Assembly (NCBI RefSeq): GCF_041927875.1
Contig: NZ_JBHFHN010000018.1
DNA length: 31,980 bases
From: Paracoccus sp041927875
GTDB lineage: Bacteria; Pseudomonadota; Alphaproteobacteria; Rhodobacterales; Rhodobacteraceae
Direction: 5' to 3' (one strand)
The notes beneath the pieces are model-generated. The model was not told the DNA's origin. It worked only from the letters and a program-made list of their open reading frames with translations, and searched no databases. Positions 8,864 through 18,120 of this stretch are shown here, piece by piece. A program made the position numbers and the translations under genes. Numbering within the stretch: the first letter of the stretch is position 1; each line of letters opens with the position of its first letter.

Positions 8864-10231
8864 ATGACCACCCCCGCCCCCGGCAGCTGGGAAGCCCGCG
8901 CCGAAGAATATTCGCTTTATGGCTTTACCGACCTGCCCTCTGTCCATGATCGCGGCACCGTTGTGCTGACCCATGGCGAAGGCCCCTATGTCTTTGACAC
9001 GAATGGGAAAAAATACCTCGATTCGAACTCGGGCCTGTGGAACATGGTGGCCGGTTTCGATCACAAGGGGTTGGCGCAGGCGGCCAAGGATCAATACGAC
9101 CGCTTCCCCGGCTATCACGCCTTTTTCGGGCGCATGTCCGACCAGACGGTGATGCTGTCGGAAAAGCTGGTCGAGGTATCGCCCTTCGCGCGCGGCAAGG
9201 TGTTCTACACCAATTCGGGGTCCGAGGCGAATGACACGATGGTCAAGATGCTGTGGTTCCTGCACGCATCCGAAGGCCATGAAAAGAAACGCAAAATCCT
9301 GACGCGTTGGAATGCCTATCACGGCGTGACGGCGGTTGCGGCCAGCATGACGGGCAAGCCCTATAACGCCGTGTTTGGCCTGCCGATGGACGGCTTCATC
9401 CATCTGACCTGCCCGCATTACTGGCGTTTCGGCAAGGAGGGCGAGACCGAGGCCGAGTTCACCAAACGTCTGGCACAAGAGCTTGAGGACACGATCCTGC
9501 GCGAAGGCGCCGACACGATCGCCGGTTTCTTCGCGGAACCGGTGATGGGTGCGGGCGGCGTGATCCCGCCCTCGGCCGGGTATTTCCAGGCCATCCATCC
9601 TGTGCTGAAGAAATACGGTATCCCCTTGATTTCCGACGAGGTCATCTGCGGATTCGGGCGCACCGGCAACACCTGGGGCTGCCAGACCTATGACTTCATG
9701 CCCGATGCGATCATCAGCTCGAAAAACCTGACCGCGGGCCTGTTCCCGATGGGCGCGGTGATCCTGGGGCCGGAACTGACCGACCGGCTGCAAGCGGCCA
9801 TCGACAAGATCGAGGAGTTCCCGCACGGCTTCACCGCCTCGGGCCATCCGGTCGGCTGCGCGGTGGCGCTGAAGGCCATCGACGTGGTGATGAACGAGGG
9901 GCTGGCCGACAACGTCAAACGCCTGGCGCCGCGCCTGGAAAAGGGTCTGGCCGAGATCGCGCAGAACCCCAATATCGGCGAATTGCGCGGCGTCGGCTTC
10001 ATGTGGGCGCTGGAGGCGGTGCGCGACCGCGCCACCAAGGAACCCTTCCCCGGCACCCTGTCGGTCAGCGAGCGCATTGCCAATACCTGCACCGACATGG
10101 GCCTGATCTGCCGTCCGCTGGGTCAGTCGATCGTGCTGTGCCCGCCCTTCATCCTGACCGAGGCGCAGATGGATGAGATGTTCGACAAGCTGGACCGCGC
10201 GTTGAAAAAGGTTTTCGCGGAAGTGGCTTAA
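8864..10231 (+). CDS. Class III pyridoxal-phosphate omega-aminotransferase
   Basis: This 455-residue enzyme transfers an amino group from an omega- or beta-amino compound (or amine) to a keto acid such as pyruvate, using pyridoxal phosphate. Fold type I, class III features are clear: NSGSEAND for phosphate binding, PLP-ring contact Asp258 in ISDEVICGFGRTG and the Schiff-base lysine Lys287 in IISSKNLTAG. The whole sequence recalls the Paracoccus denitrificans omega-transaminase (from memory). The start is set by AAAGGAG (8851-8857), six bases before ATG 8864. The natural substrate cannot be read from the neighbours, because no transporter or dehydrogenase is adjacent. It is followed by a good terminator. 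Confidence 0.93.
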   Translation: MTTPAPGSWEARAEEYSLYGFTDLPSVHDRGTVVLTHGEGPYVFDTNGKKYLDSNSGLWNMVAGFDHKGLAQAAKDQYDRFPGYHAFFGRMSDQTVMLSEKLVEVSPFARGKVFYTNSGSEANDTMVKMLWFLHASEGHEKKRKILTRWNAYHGVTAVAASMTGKPYNAVFGLPMDGFIHLTCPHYWRFGKEGETEAEFTKRLAQELEDTILREGADTIAGFFAEPVMGAGGVIPPSAGYFQAIHPVLKKYGIPLISDEVICGFGRTGNTWGCQTYDFMPDAIISSKNLTAGLFPMGAVILGPELTDRLQAAIDKIEEFPHGFTASGHPVGCAVALKAIDVVMNEGLADNVKRLAPRLEKGLAEIAQNPNIGELRGVGFMWALEAVRDRATKEPFPGTLSVSERIANTCTDMGLICRPLGQSIVLCPPFILTEAQMDEMFDKLDRALKKVFAEVA

Positions 10232-10255
10232 GGGCCGAAGCTGATAAGACATATG

Positions 10256-10283
10256 AAGGAGCGGCATGAATGCCGCCCCTTTT
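10256..10283 (+). terminator. Terminator after the aminotransferase
   Basis: AAGG-A-GCGGCA (10256-10266) pairs with TGCCGC-C-CCTT (10271-10281) around a TGAA loop, with one A/C mismatch, and runs into TTT. It lies 25 bases past the stop. The minus strand ends in a similar hairpin, so it may also serve the convergent lipoprotein gene. Confidence 0.75.
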
Positions 10284-10287
10284 CAAT

Positions 10288-10336
10288 GGCTTGCCGCGTG
10301 ATCTTTAGACGACATATGAAGATCTTATGGCAAGCC
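10288..10336 (-). terminator. Interrupted hairpin at the 3' end of the HExxH lipoprotein gene
   Basis: GGCTTGCC (10288-10295) pairs with GGCAAGCC (10329-10336), and inside it GATCTT (10300-10305) pairs with AAGATC (10319-10324). The stop codon of the lipoprotein gene (10327-10325) sits in the internal loop. It probably shapes the mRNA 3' end; no T-run follows directly. Confidence 0.4.
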
Positions 10337-11026
10337 CTTGCCAGACTGCATGATCGCGATCACATCCTGCGTGCGCCGACCGGCCGCGAGCCAGTCCTTG
10401 ACCCGGCAACTGGCCGCGCCATAGGCGTTGCGAAAGCCGATTTCGCGCGTCAGCGCGGTGAAATCGGCAGGCCGCGTGGGTAGGGTGCGCCCGGCCAATG
10501 CGGCACATTCGGCAGCCGACAGATCGGCCCCGACGGTGCCGGAAACATGGGTCGCGATCCCCTCGTCGAACCAGACCGGCACCGGCTGGCGCAGGCGGAT
10601 CAGCAGCAGGTCGGACGTGTTCATCTCGGCATGGATCGCCTCATGCAGATAGGTCGGCGCATCGTCCCAGGCGCGCGAGCCGATGTTGATCGCCAGGCTG
10701 CCATAGCTGAGGCCGCGCGTCGTCATGCCATGCGCCTGATCGCAGGCGGGCGTGGTGCAGACCCGCCAGATCGGCGCGGCCTGCGACCGGCCCATGGCGC
10801 GCGCCGCCCCCGATTGCGCCGCCGCAATATGGGCGCGCAGCCGCGCCAGCACCTGCGGGTCCGCTGCATCGGTCATCAGCCGCGCATCGACCAGCCGCAG
10901 CCGCGCCGGCCCCTCTGCACGCCCTTCTGCACCCGGCGCCACCACCTGATCGGGCGCCGCGACCACACATCCCGCCAGCAGCAGCGCCAGCCCCGCCACC
11001 TTGGCGATTTCAGTATACAATTGCAT
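10325..11026 (-). CDS. Lipoprotein with HExxH metallopeptidase-like motif
   Basis: This 233-residue protein starts with a lipoprotein signal: a hydrophobic stretch ending LLLAGC, with Cys20 as the lipidated residue. After a Pro/Ala linker it has two features of gluzincin peptidases: LHEAIH with His128, Glu129 and His132, and WFDEGIA with Glu155 about 25 residues later, a typical third zinc ligand spacing. It is probably a periplasmic membrane-anchored zinc peptidase of unknown substrate, or an inactive relative. The annotated start is ATG 11026, because AAGGAAAG stands upstream and the signal peptide begins there; an in-frame start at 11080 would spoil the signal. It is divergent from icd, with 77 bp between them, and convergent with the aminotransferase gene. 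I do not recognise a named family. Confidence 0.7.
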   Translation of the reverse strand: MQLYTEIAKVAGLALLLAGCVVAAPDQVVAPGAEGRAEGPARLRLVDARLMTDAADPQVLARLRAHIAAAQSGAARAMGRSQAAPIWRVCTTPACDQAHGMTTRGLSYGSLAINIGSRAWDDAPTYLHEAIHAEMNTSDLLLIRLRQPVPVWFDEGIATHVSGTVGADLSAAECAALAGRTLPTRPADFTALTREIGFRNAYGAASCRVKDWLAAGRRTQDVIAIMQSGKGLP

Positions 11027-11028
11027 AC
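11013..11028. promoter_or_regulatory. Near-perfect palindrome over the lipoprotein start codon
   Basis: GTATACAATTGCATAC is a 16-base palindrome with one mismatched pair. It covers the start codon of the HExxH lipoprotein and lies in the divergent region before icd. Its form recalls operators of GntR-type repressors, but the palindrome could be chance: AT-rich bases in the signal peptide codons contribute. Confidence 0.3.
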
Positions 11029-11103
11029 ACCGCTTTCCTTTTGCCCCCGGATCGGTTATCACAGCCGCGACGAATCCCACAATTACAACCGCGAGAGGCT
11101 TCC

Positions 11104-12318
11104 ATGTCGAAGATCAAAGTCGCCAATCCCGTCGTCGAACTGGACGGCGATGAAATGACCCGGATCATCTGGGATTTCATCAAGCAGAAACTGATCCTGC
11201 CCTATCTGGATGTCGACCTGAAATATTACGACCTGGGCATCGAGGAGCGCGACCGCACGAACGACCAGATCACCATCGATGCCGCGAATGCGATCAAGGA
11301 GCATGGCGTCGGCGTGAAATGCGCCACCATCACCCCCGATGAGGCCCGCGTCGAAGAGTTCGGCCTGAAGAAGATGTGGAAATCGCCGAACGGCACGATC
11401 CGCAACATCCTTGGCGGCGTGATCTTCCGCGAGCCGATCATCTGCAAGAACGTGCCGCGTCTGGTGCCGCACTGGACCCAGCCGGTGATCGTCGGCCGCC
11501 ACGCCTTTGGCGATCAATACAAGGCCACCGATTTCCGCTTTCCGGGCAAGGGCAAGCTGACGATCAAGTTCGTCGGTGAAGATGGCGAGACCATCGAGCA
11601 TGAGGTGTTCCAGGCGCCGTCCTCGGGTGTCGCCATGGCGATGTACAACCTTGACGACAGCATCCGCGACTTTGCGCGCGCGTCCATGAACTATGGCCTG
11701 AACCGTGGCTATCCGGTCTATCTGTCGACCAAGAACACCATCCTGAAAGCCTATGACGGCCGCTTCAAGGATCTGTTCCAGGAGGTGTATGAGGCCGAGT
11801 TCGAGGACAAGTTCAAGAAGGCTGGTATTCACTATGAACACCGCCTGATCGACGACATGGTGGCCTCGAACCTGAAATGGTCGGGCGGCTATGTCTGGGC
11901 CTGCAAGAACTATGATGGCGATGTGCAGTCCGACACCGTGGCGCAGGGCTTTGGCAGCCTGGGGCTGATGACCTCGGTGCTGATGACGCCCGATGGCAAG
12001 ACCGTCGAGGCCGAAGCCGCCCACGGCACCGTCACCCGCCACTATCGCGAGCATCAGAAGGGCAAGGAGACCTCGACCAACTCGATCGCGTCGATCTTTG
12101 CCTGGACGGGCGGGCTGAAGCACCGCGCGAAGCTGGACAGCAACGACCAGCTGATGCGCTTCGCGCAGACCCTGGAAAAGGTCACCGTGGATGCGGTCGA
12201 GGATGGCCATATGACCAAGGATCTGGCGCTGCTGATCGGGCCGGACCAGAAGTGGCTGACCACCATGGGTTATCTGGAAAAGGTCGACGAATACCTGAAC
12301 AAGGCGCTGAAGGGCTGA
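11104..12318 (+). CDS. icd: NADP-dependent isocitrate dehydrogenase (eukaryotic-like type)
   Basis: This 404-residue enzyme oxidatively decarboxylates isocitrate to 2-oxoglutarate in the TCA cycle, making NADPH. It belongs to the homodimeric, eukaryote-like subfamily common in alphaproteobacteria, not the E. coli type. The sequence starts MSKIKVANPVVELDGDEMTR; the substrate loop SPNGTIRN, VGRHAFGDQY and the family signature NYDGDVQSDTVAQGFGSLG are present. AGAGG lies about six bases before ATG 11104, which fits the family N-terminus; an in-frame ATG at 11041 is less likely. A strong terminator follows at 12343-12368. It is a single-gene transcript by position. Confidence 0.97.
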   Translation: MSKIKVANPVVELDGDEMTRIIWDFIKQKLILPYLDVDLKYYDLGIEERDRTNDQITIDAANAIKEHGVGVKCATITPDEARVEEFGLKKMWKSPNGTIRNILGGVIFREPIICKNVPRLVPHWTQPVIVGRHAFGDQYKATDFRFPGKGKLTIKFVGEDGETIEHEVFQAPSSGVAMAMYNLDDSIRDFARASMNYGLNRGYPVYLSTKNTILKAYDGRFKDLFQEVYEAEFEDKFKKAGIHYEHRLIDDMVASNLKWSGGYVWACKNYDGDVQSDTVAQGFGSLGLMTSVLMTPDGKTVEAEAAHGTVTRHYREHQKGKETSTNSIASIFAWTGGLKHRAKLDSNDQLMRFAQTLEKVTVDAVEDGHMTKDLALLIGPDQKWLTTMGYLEKVDEYLNKALKG

Positions 12319-12342
12319 CCGGCCCGACCGGCGGAAACTTGC

Positions 12343-12368
12343 AAGGCCGGGCCGAAGGGTCCGGCCTT
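12343..12368 (+). terminator. Terminator after icd
   Basis: AAGGCCGG plus GCC (12343-12353) pairs with GGT plus CCGGCCTT (12358-12368), giving 11 pairs with one G-T, around a GAAG loop. It ends in TTT and lies 24 bases past the icd stop codon. Confidence 0.75.
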
Positions 12369-12407
12369 TGCCTTGCGGGCAGGCCCTGCCCCGCCTATCT
12401 GGGCGCC

Positions 12408-12641
12408 ATGAAAAAGCTGTTGATGATCCCCGTGTTGTTGCCTGTCACCGCGTTGCTGGCGGGCTGTGTCGAACCCGAGGCGCGGCTGCTGCCGAACGCG
12501 CCCCTGGCCGATCGCATCGCCGCCGATTGCGACCGGCGCGGCGGCACCACCGCCCGCGACCGCGTGGGGGGCGGCATGAAATCGGTGCGCTGCCATCTGC
12601 CCAATGGCCGCGTCGAAAGCTGGGGCGTGATGCTCGATTGA
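12408..12641 (+). CDS. Small lipoprotein, DUF333-like
   Basis: This 77-residue protein begins MKKLLMIPVLLPVTALLAGC, a clear lipoprotein signal with Cys20. The mature part has two further cysteines (AADCDRRGG and VRCHLPNGRVESWGVM). The CHLPNGR-type end resembles the CHLPDGR of the next gene, a DUF333-type lipoprotein, so the two look like diverged tandem relatives. Function is unknown. The ribosome site before ATG 12408 is poor, and a longer frame upstream would run over the icd terminator, so the lipoprotein start is preferred. Confidence 0.7.
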   Translation: MKKLLMIPVLLPVTALLAGCVEPEARLLPNAPLADRIAADCDRRGGTTARDRVGGGMKSVRCHLPNGRVESWGVMLD

Positions 12642-12698
12642 CGCAGGCGCCGGGTCCGTGGCACCCTTGAGCCATGACGCATTGGAGGGCGCAACAGG

Positions 12699-12926
12699 AT
12701 GAACAAGATCTTTCTGGGGCTGGCGGCGCTGTCGCTGGCGGGCTGCATGGCTGATGGTGACAGCCCCGCGATCGGCATGGCCAATCCGGCCTCGGTCTAT
12801 TGCGTCCAGCAGGGCGGCAAGGTCGAGATCCGGCGTGACGCCCAAGGGGGCGAAAGCGGCTGGTGCCACCTGCCCGATGGCCGTCTGGTCGAGGAATGGG
12901 CGCTCTATCGCTCAGCCAACCGCTAA
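12699..12926 (+). CDS. Small lipoprotein, DUF333 family
   Basis: This 75-residue protein has a lipoprotein signal (MNKIFLGLAALSLAGC, Cys16) followed by ANPASVYCVQQGGKVEIR and GWCHLPDGRLVEEWALYR, the signature of the DUF333 family. Some members are annotated as putative hemolysins on weak grounds. Its role is unknown; it would be anchored in the periplasm-facing membrane. GGAGG lies about 11 bases before ATG 12699. It sits 57 bp after the related 77-residue lipoprotein and 90 bp before the YitT-like gene, all in one direction. Confidence 0.82.
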   Translation: MNKIFLGLAALSLAGCMADGDSPAIGMANPASVYCVQQGGKVEIRRDAQGGESGWCHLPDGRLVEEWALYRSANR

Positions 12927-13016
12927 GGCCCCCCGACGGGCCAATCGCTGATGCTGGACTAAAGCGGCGCGCCGGGATATGGCGCGCGGTCTGGGGACAG
13001 ACAGCAAAGGCCCGCC

Positions 13017-13631
13017 ATGACAGAACCGCAGAACACCCCCGCCCACAGCCTGATCGAGGATGCGCAAGGCCTTGGCTTTGGCGCCTTCATGGCCGCTTTT
13101 GGCGTCACTGTGCTGACCCATCTGGGGCTGATCACCGGGCAGACGGCGGGGCTGGCGATCCTGATCACCTATCTGACCGGCTGGGGGTTCGGCCCGGTGT
13201 TCTTCGTCATCAACATCCCGTTTTACTGGTTCGGCTGGCGGCGGATGGGCACGCGCTTTACCGCCAAGACCTTTCTGGCGGTGGCGCTTGTCACCCTTCT
13301 GTCGATGGCCATGCCCGGCTGGGTCAGCTTTCAGCACCTGACCCCGGCTGCGGGCGCGGTGCTTTACGGGCTGGTCACCGGCGCCGCGCTGATGGCGCTG
13401 TTTCGCCATGGCGCCAGCCTGGGCGGGATCGGCATCCTGGCGCTGATGTTGCAGGATCGCACCGGCTTTCGCGCCGGCTGGACGCAGCTGATCTTTGACG
13501 CGGTGCTCTTCGCGGCAGCCCTGGCCTTGCTGGGCGATCCCGCGCGCATCGCCTGGTCGGCGCTTGGCGCGCTGGTGGTGAACCTGGTCATCGCCATCAA
13601 CCACCGCCGCGACAGATATATTGCGACATAA
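13017..13631 (+). CDS. YitT family membrane protein
   Basis: This 204-residue protein has about five hydrophobic segments after a polar N-terminal 25 residues, starting with FGAFMAAFGVTVLTHLGLITGQTAGLAIL. A conserved GQTAGLA turn and a later GASLGGIGILAL block match the YitT (DUF161) family of inner membrane proteins. The role is unknown; members in Firmicutes are often near transport genes. The C-terminal cytoplasmic domain found in long members is absent, so it is a short member. AAAGG lies about six bases before ATG 13017. Confidence 0.8.
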   Translation: MTEPQNTPAHSLIEDAQGLGFGAFMAAFGVTVLTHLGLITGQTAGLAILITYLTGWGFGPVFFVINIPFYWFGWRRMGTRFTAKTFLAVALVTLLSMAMPGWVSFQHLTPAAGAVLYGLVTGAALMALFRHGASLGGIGILALMLQDRTGFRAGWTQLIFDAVLFAAALALLGDPARIAWSALGALVVNLVIAINHRRDRYIAT

Positions 13632-13694
13632 CGGAACCATTCCGGCGGGCTGCCCGTTGACGCCGCAAGAACCAACACCTTGCAGGAGCCAATC

Positions 13695-13769
13695 ATGAAC
13701 AGCATCATCTATATCGTGGGTCTGGTCGTGGTCGTTCTGGCCGTTTTGTCGCTGTTCGGCCTGCGCTGA
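13695..13769 (+). CDS. 24-residue single-helix membrane peptide
   Basis: This very small gene encodes a 24-residue peptide beginning MNSIIYIVGLVVVV and ending SLFGLR. Residues 4-22 form one hydrophobic transmembrane segment with a basic C-terminal Arg. An excellent ribosome site (AGGAG at 13684-13688) lies six bases before ATG 13695, and a strong terminator at 13794-13817 follows the stop codon, so it is a compact, complete transcription unit end. From memory, very similar peptides occur as hypothetical proteins in related genomes; not checked. It could be a regulator of a membrane complex. It lies between yitT and typA on the same strand. Confidence 0.72.
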   Translation: MNSIIYIVGLVVVVLAVLSLFGLR

Positions 13770-13793
13770 TCCTCAGCCCACCCTTTGCACAGG

Positions 13794-13817
13794 CCCCGCC
13801 CCCCATGGGCGGGGTTT
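13794..13817 (+). terminator. Terminator after the 24-residue peptide gene
   Basis: CCCCGCCC (13794-13801) pairs with GGGCGGGG (13807-13814) around a five-base loop (CCCAT) and is followed by TTTGT. It lies 24 bases after the peptide stop codon and before typA. Confidence 0.8.
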
Positions 13818-13901
13818 GTCGTTGAAGGGGCGTTCCATCGGGGGGTTTCCATCGGGCGCGCTTCCGGCTATGGGCTGCGCAACCCTTGCATTGGAACCCC
13901 C

Positions 13902-15722
<1,821 letters not shown>

Positions 15723-15736
15723 GCCGAGAGTGCAAC

Positions 15737-15768
15737 GGGGCGCGACCGCAAGGCCGCGCCCCTTGTCT
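15737..15768 (+). terminator. Terminator after typA
   Basis: GGGGCGCG-A-CC (15737-15747) pairs with GG-C-CGCGCCCC (15752-15762) around a GCAA loop, with one mismatch. A TTGTCTTT tail follows. It begins 15 bases after the typA stop codon. Confidence 0.8.
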
Positions 15769-16121
15769 TTGTCCGGTCGGGGCGGATCATCCGGCGCGGG
15801 ATCGAGGGGGCGGCGCGCGCTGGCCATCACACGGGGCAACCGGGGGCTGGCGCAGGCGGCGATGACCACGTGCGGACGGGAAGCAGCCACGGCTCGCGCG
15901 CGATCACCCTTTGCTGCCGGGGCTGGGGTGGCGCGGGCGGCGCCGGGTCAGTCGCGAGCCGTCCCGTGGCCGAGGGGGGCAACGGGGGGCAAGATCGGGG
16001 CGCGCGCCGCAGCACCGCACGCCGATTGCAGCGGCAGGGCGCCGCGGTCCCGCCCCAGATCGGGCCATGGCTATTCCCGGTGCTTGGGGTGTTGCGGGGC
16101 CGCGCCGGAGCGCAGGTTCAG
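15769..16121. other. 353-bp intergenic stretch without a recognised gene
   Basis: This GC-rich segment lies between typA (plus) and the Hint-like gene (minus). Open frames through it have no recognisable protein features. I see no tRNA, clear repeat or promoter in it. Confidence 0.5.
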
Positions 16122-16736
16122 CTAATGCAGCGCGCGGTGGCGGGGTGCGGGCAGGTCGGTCGCGCGGTGCAGCGACTGGGGCGGCACATCGGCCGGGGCG
16201 CGTTCGGGCAGCGGACGGTTCGAGAAGGTGGCGACCAGCCGGGCGCGATCCTCATCCCCCAGATGCGGCAGCAGCGCCGCCACCAGCCGCGCCGATGGGC
16301 CGGGGCATTCCACCCAGGCGCCGTCGATCAGCACACCGACCGCGCGGTCGCAGATCAGCGCCACCATCGGCCGCGCGGCAACCGCGTTCACATGGTTCAG
16401 GCTGCGCAGGTCATCGGCCCGCGCCAGCTCGCCCCCCTGCTGAAAGCGCAGGTTCCACAGCCGCACCGCGCCCGATACGGTGATCTGCCGCATCGGCATC
16501 CCCGGCCCCATCGCATCCGGCCCGATGATCACGCCCGGATGCGCACCCGCCAGCGGCATGGCCATCAGCAGCGGCACATAGCCATGATCGCGCGTCAGCA
16601 GCGCATCGCCCGCCCGCAGATCCGCGATGGCCCGTGGCCCCGCAGCCGTCGCCAGCCGCCCAAGGGGCGAAAAGACCGACAGACAATCCAGATAGCTGCC
16701 CTGGAAGGCGCGCTGGGGATGATGGGGATCCGACAT
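16122..16736 (-). CDS. Hint (Hedgehog/intein) fold-like protein
   Basis: This 204-residue protein resembles the single-domain Hint_2 proteins common in Rhodobacteraceae. The fold starts at DCLSVFSPLGRLAT, where Cys18 takes the place of the self-processing cysteine. It continues with IADLRAGDALLTRDHGYVPL, ALGAHPG-like and GPDAMGPGMPMRQITVSGAV segments, then DRAVGVLIDGAWVECPGPSARLV. In active members the last block has SPNHR; here it reads TVSGAVRLW, so the key His is absent and self-cleavage is doubtful. No signal peptide or repeat domain is visible. No ribosome site is clear before ATG 16736. Function is unknown. Confidence 0.65.
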   Translation of the reverse strand: MSDPHHPQRAFQGSYLDCLSVFSPLGRLATAAGPRAIADLRAGDALLTRDHGYVPLLMAMPLAGAHPGVIIGPDAMGPGMPMRQITVSGAVRLWNLRFQQGGELARADDLRSLNHVNAVAARPMVALICDRAVGVLIDGAWVECPGPSARLVAALLPHLGDEDRARLVATFSNRPLPERAPADVPPQSLHRATDLPAPRHRALH

Positions 16737-17114
16737 GGGTGAAACTCAGGAACAGGTTCGACTGCGACGCGGGTCACATGCGGGACAACCACAGACGCGC
16801 CGGTTGAGACCAGCTATAGCAGATCGAGAGCCGCATGGTCGGGGAAAGTCTTGAAAGATTTGACAAATTTTTCGCCATATGCGCCCAATAAAGCAAAATG
16901 TGCCATCCATCCCATTGAAAGTCATAGGCAAAAAATCGACGATGTGAAATATTTCTGGTGGTAAAAACGACAGAACGGATCGGTCTGACGTTGCGTCATG
17001 TTTTCGCCCCCACAACCCGCGATTGCGCGCCCTGCCCCGGCGTTACCCTGTCGGCTGACGAATCAGCCCGGCCACGGCGCGCGCCGCGCAAACCATTCGC
17101 CATGAACAGAAAAC
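16737..17114. other. Intergenic region with an AT-rich island
   Basis: The 378 bp between the Hint-like gene and tRNA-Leu hold no recognisable gene. Roughly 16840-16975 is far more AT-rich than its surroundings (runs such as AAAAAATC and TTTTTC). It probably contains the promoter of the Hint-like gene, but no clean -35/-10 pair stands out on the minus strand; TTGACA at 16860-16865 is on the plus strand, facing tRNA-Leu. Confidence 0.45.
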
Positions 17115-17198
17115 TGGTACCCGAGGTCGGACTCGAACCGACATGCCTTGCGGCGGCGGATTTTGAATCCGCTGCGTCTACCATTCCGCCACTCGGGC
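17115..17198 (-). tRNA. tRNA-Leu (anticodon CAA)
   Basis: The minus strand folds as a class II tRNA with a long variable arm. It has acceptor GCCCGAG/CTCGGGT, D-arm GTGGCGGAATGGTAGACGC, anticodon stem GCGGA/TCCGC with loop TTCAAAA (anticodon CAA), a variable arm around GCCGCAAGGCA and T-arm GGTTCGAGTCC. CCA is encoded. It follows the YpfJ-like peptidase gene after a terminator, so it is probably transcribed on its own. Confidence 0.95.
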
Positions 17199-17213
17199 CG
17201 ATGTGCGATGCAC

Positions 17214-17240
17214 AAAGGGCGGGGTCATCCCCCGCCCTTT
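17214..17240 (-). terminator. Terminator after the YpfJ-like gene
   Basis: AAAGGGCGGGG (17214-17224) and CCCCGCCCTTT (17230-17240) form an 11-pair stem with a five-base loop. On the minus strand it ends in TTT and lies 34 bases past the peptidase stop codon, before tRNA-Leu. Confidence 0.75.
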
Positions 17241-17274
17241 CCTTTAACGGGCAGGCGCGCGGCCCGCAAGCGGC

Positions 17275-18120
17275 TTACAGCTGCTGGGCGCTGAAGGTGT
17301 CGCAGCTGTTCACATCGCCCGAACGCATCCCGGTGATCAGCCACCGCTTGCGCTGTTCGGATGATCCGTGGGTAAAGCTGTCGGGCATCGGCACCCGCCC
17401 GGCCGAGGCCTGCAACGTATCATCGCCAACTGCCTTCGCGGCATTCACCGCCTCAAGCACGTCCTGTTCCGACAGGTTCAGCGCCTTGGCCGAATGCGCG
17501 GCCCAGACGCCCGAGAAGCAATCGGCCTGCAATTCCACCCGCACCGAAATGTCGTTCGAGGTGACCTCATCTGCGCGCTGACGGGCGGCATTGGCCTTGG
17601 GCAGGATGCCCAGTTCGTTCTGCACATGGTGGCCGACCTCATGCGCGACGACATAGGCGGCCGCGAACTCGCCCCCGGCGCCCATCTGGCGCTCCATCGT
17701 GGTAAAGAAGGCCGTGTCCAGATAGACCTTTTTATCCGCCGGGCAATAGAACGGCCCGGTCGCCCCCGAGGCCCCGCCGCAGGGCGACTGGGTCACGCCC
17801 TTGTAAAGCACCAGCCTGGTCGGCGTGTAGGCACGGCCCAGTTGGTCGCGGAAGATCCCGTCCCAGACCTGTTCGGTTTCGGCCAGCACGACGCTGACCA
17901 TCTGCCCGGCGGCCTTGTCCTCCTCGCTCAGCGGCTCGGCAGCGGTCTGCTGCGGATTGCCGATCCCCGATTGCGACACCAGCGGGCTGATGTCGATGCC
18001 GAAGAAATACCCGACGGCCAGAACGATCAACATGCCGACGATGCCGATCCCGCCGGCGCGGCCGGTCATGCTGCGCCGATCCTCGATATTGCTGCTGCCG
18101 CGACGGCCTCTCCATTCCAT
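17275..18120 (-). CDS. YpfJ-family neutral zinc metallopeptidase
   Basis: This 281-residue protein is a membrane-anchored, predicted zinc-dependent peptidase of the YpfJ/KPN_02809 family. It starts MEWRGRRGSSNIEDRR, the usual N-terminus, followed by a transmembrane segment at about residues 22-41 (IGIVGMLIVLAVGYFFGI). The zinc motif HEVGHH is at 160-165, with likely third-ligand Glu in RVELQADCFSGVWA near residue 197. CGGASGATGPFYCPADKKVYLD is the conserved family block around 114-136. ATG 18120 is preferred over the longer frame (18141) because AAAGGAAG precedes it and the protein starts at the family position. Substrates are unknown. The gene is isolated, with tRNA-Leu downstream. Confidence 0.93.
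   Translation of the reverse strand: MEWRGRRGSSNIEDRRSMTGRAGGIGIVGMLIVLAVGYFFGIDISPLVSQSGIGNPQQTAAEPLSEEDKAAGQMVSVVLAETEQVWDGIFRDQLGRAYTPTRLVLYKGVTQSPCGGASGATGPFYCPADKKVYLDTAFFTTMERQMGAGGEFAAAYVVAHEVGHHVQNELGILPKANAARQRADEVTSNDISVRVELQADCFSGVWAAHSAKALNLSEQDVLEAVNAAKAVGDDTLQASAGRVPMPDSFTHGSSEQRKRWLITGMRSGDVNSCDTFSAQQL

Noticed and set aside
10253..10483. Short frame beginning after the aminotransferase
   Set aside because: It runs through the terminator hairpin and over the convergent lipoprotein gene. The apparent start ATGAAGGAG is part of the hairpin.
15769..16121. Similarity of phrases such as GTGCGGACGG between this gap and 7150-7200
   Set aside because: Only about ten bases match and the surroundings do not align, so no repeat family is supported.
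16958..17581. Plus-strand frame with VPEVGLEPTCLAAADFES
   Set aside because: This is the well-known false translation of the opposite strand of a tRNA gene (here tRNA-Leu).
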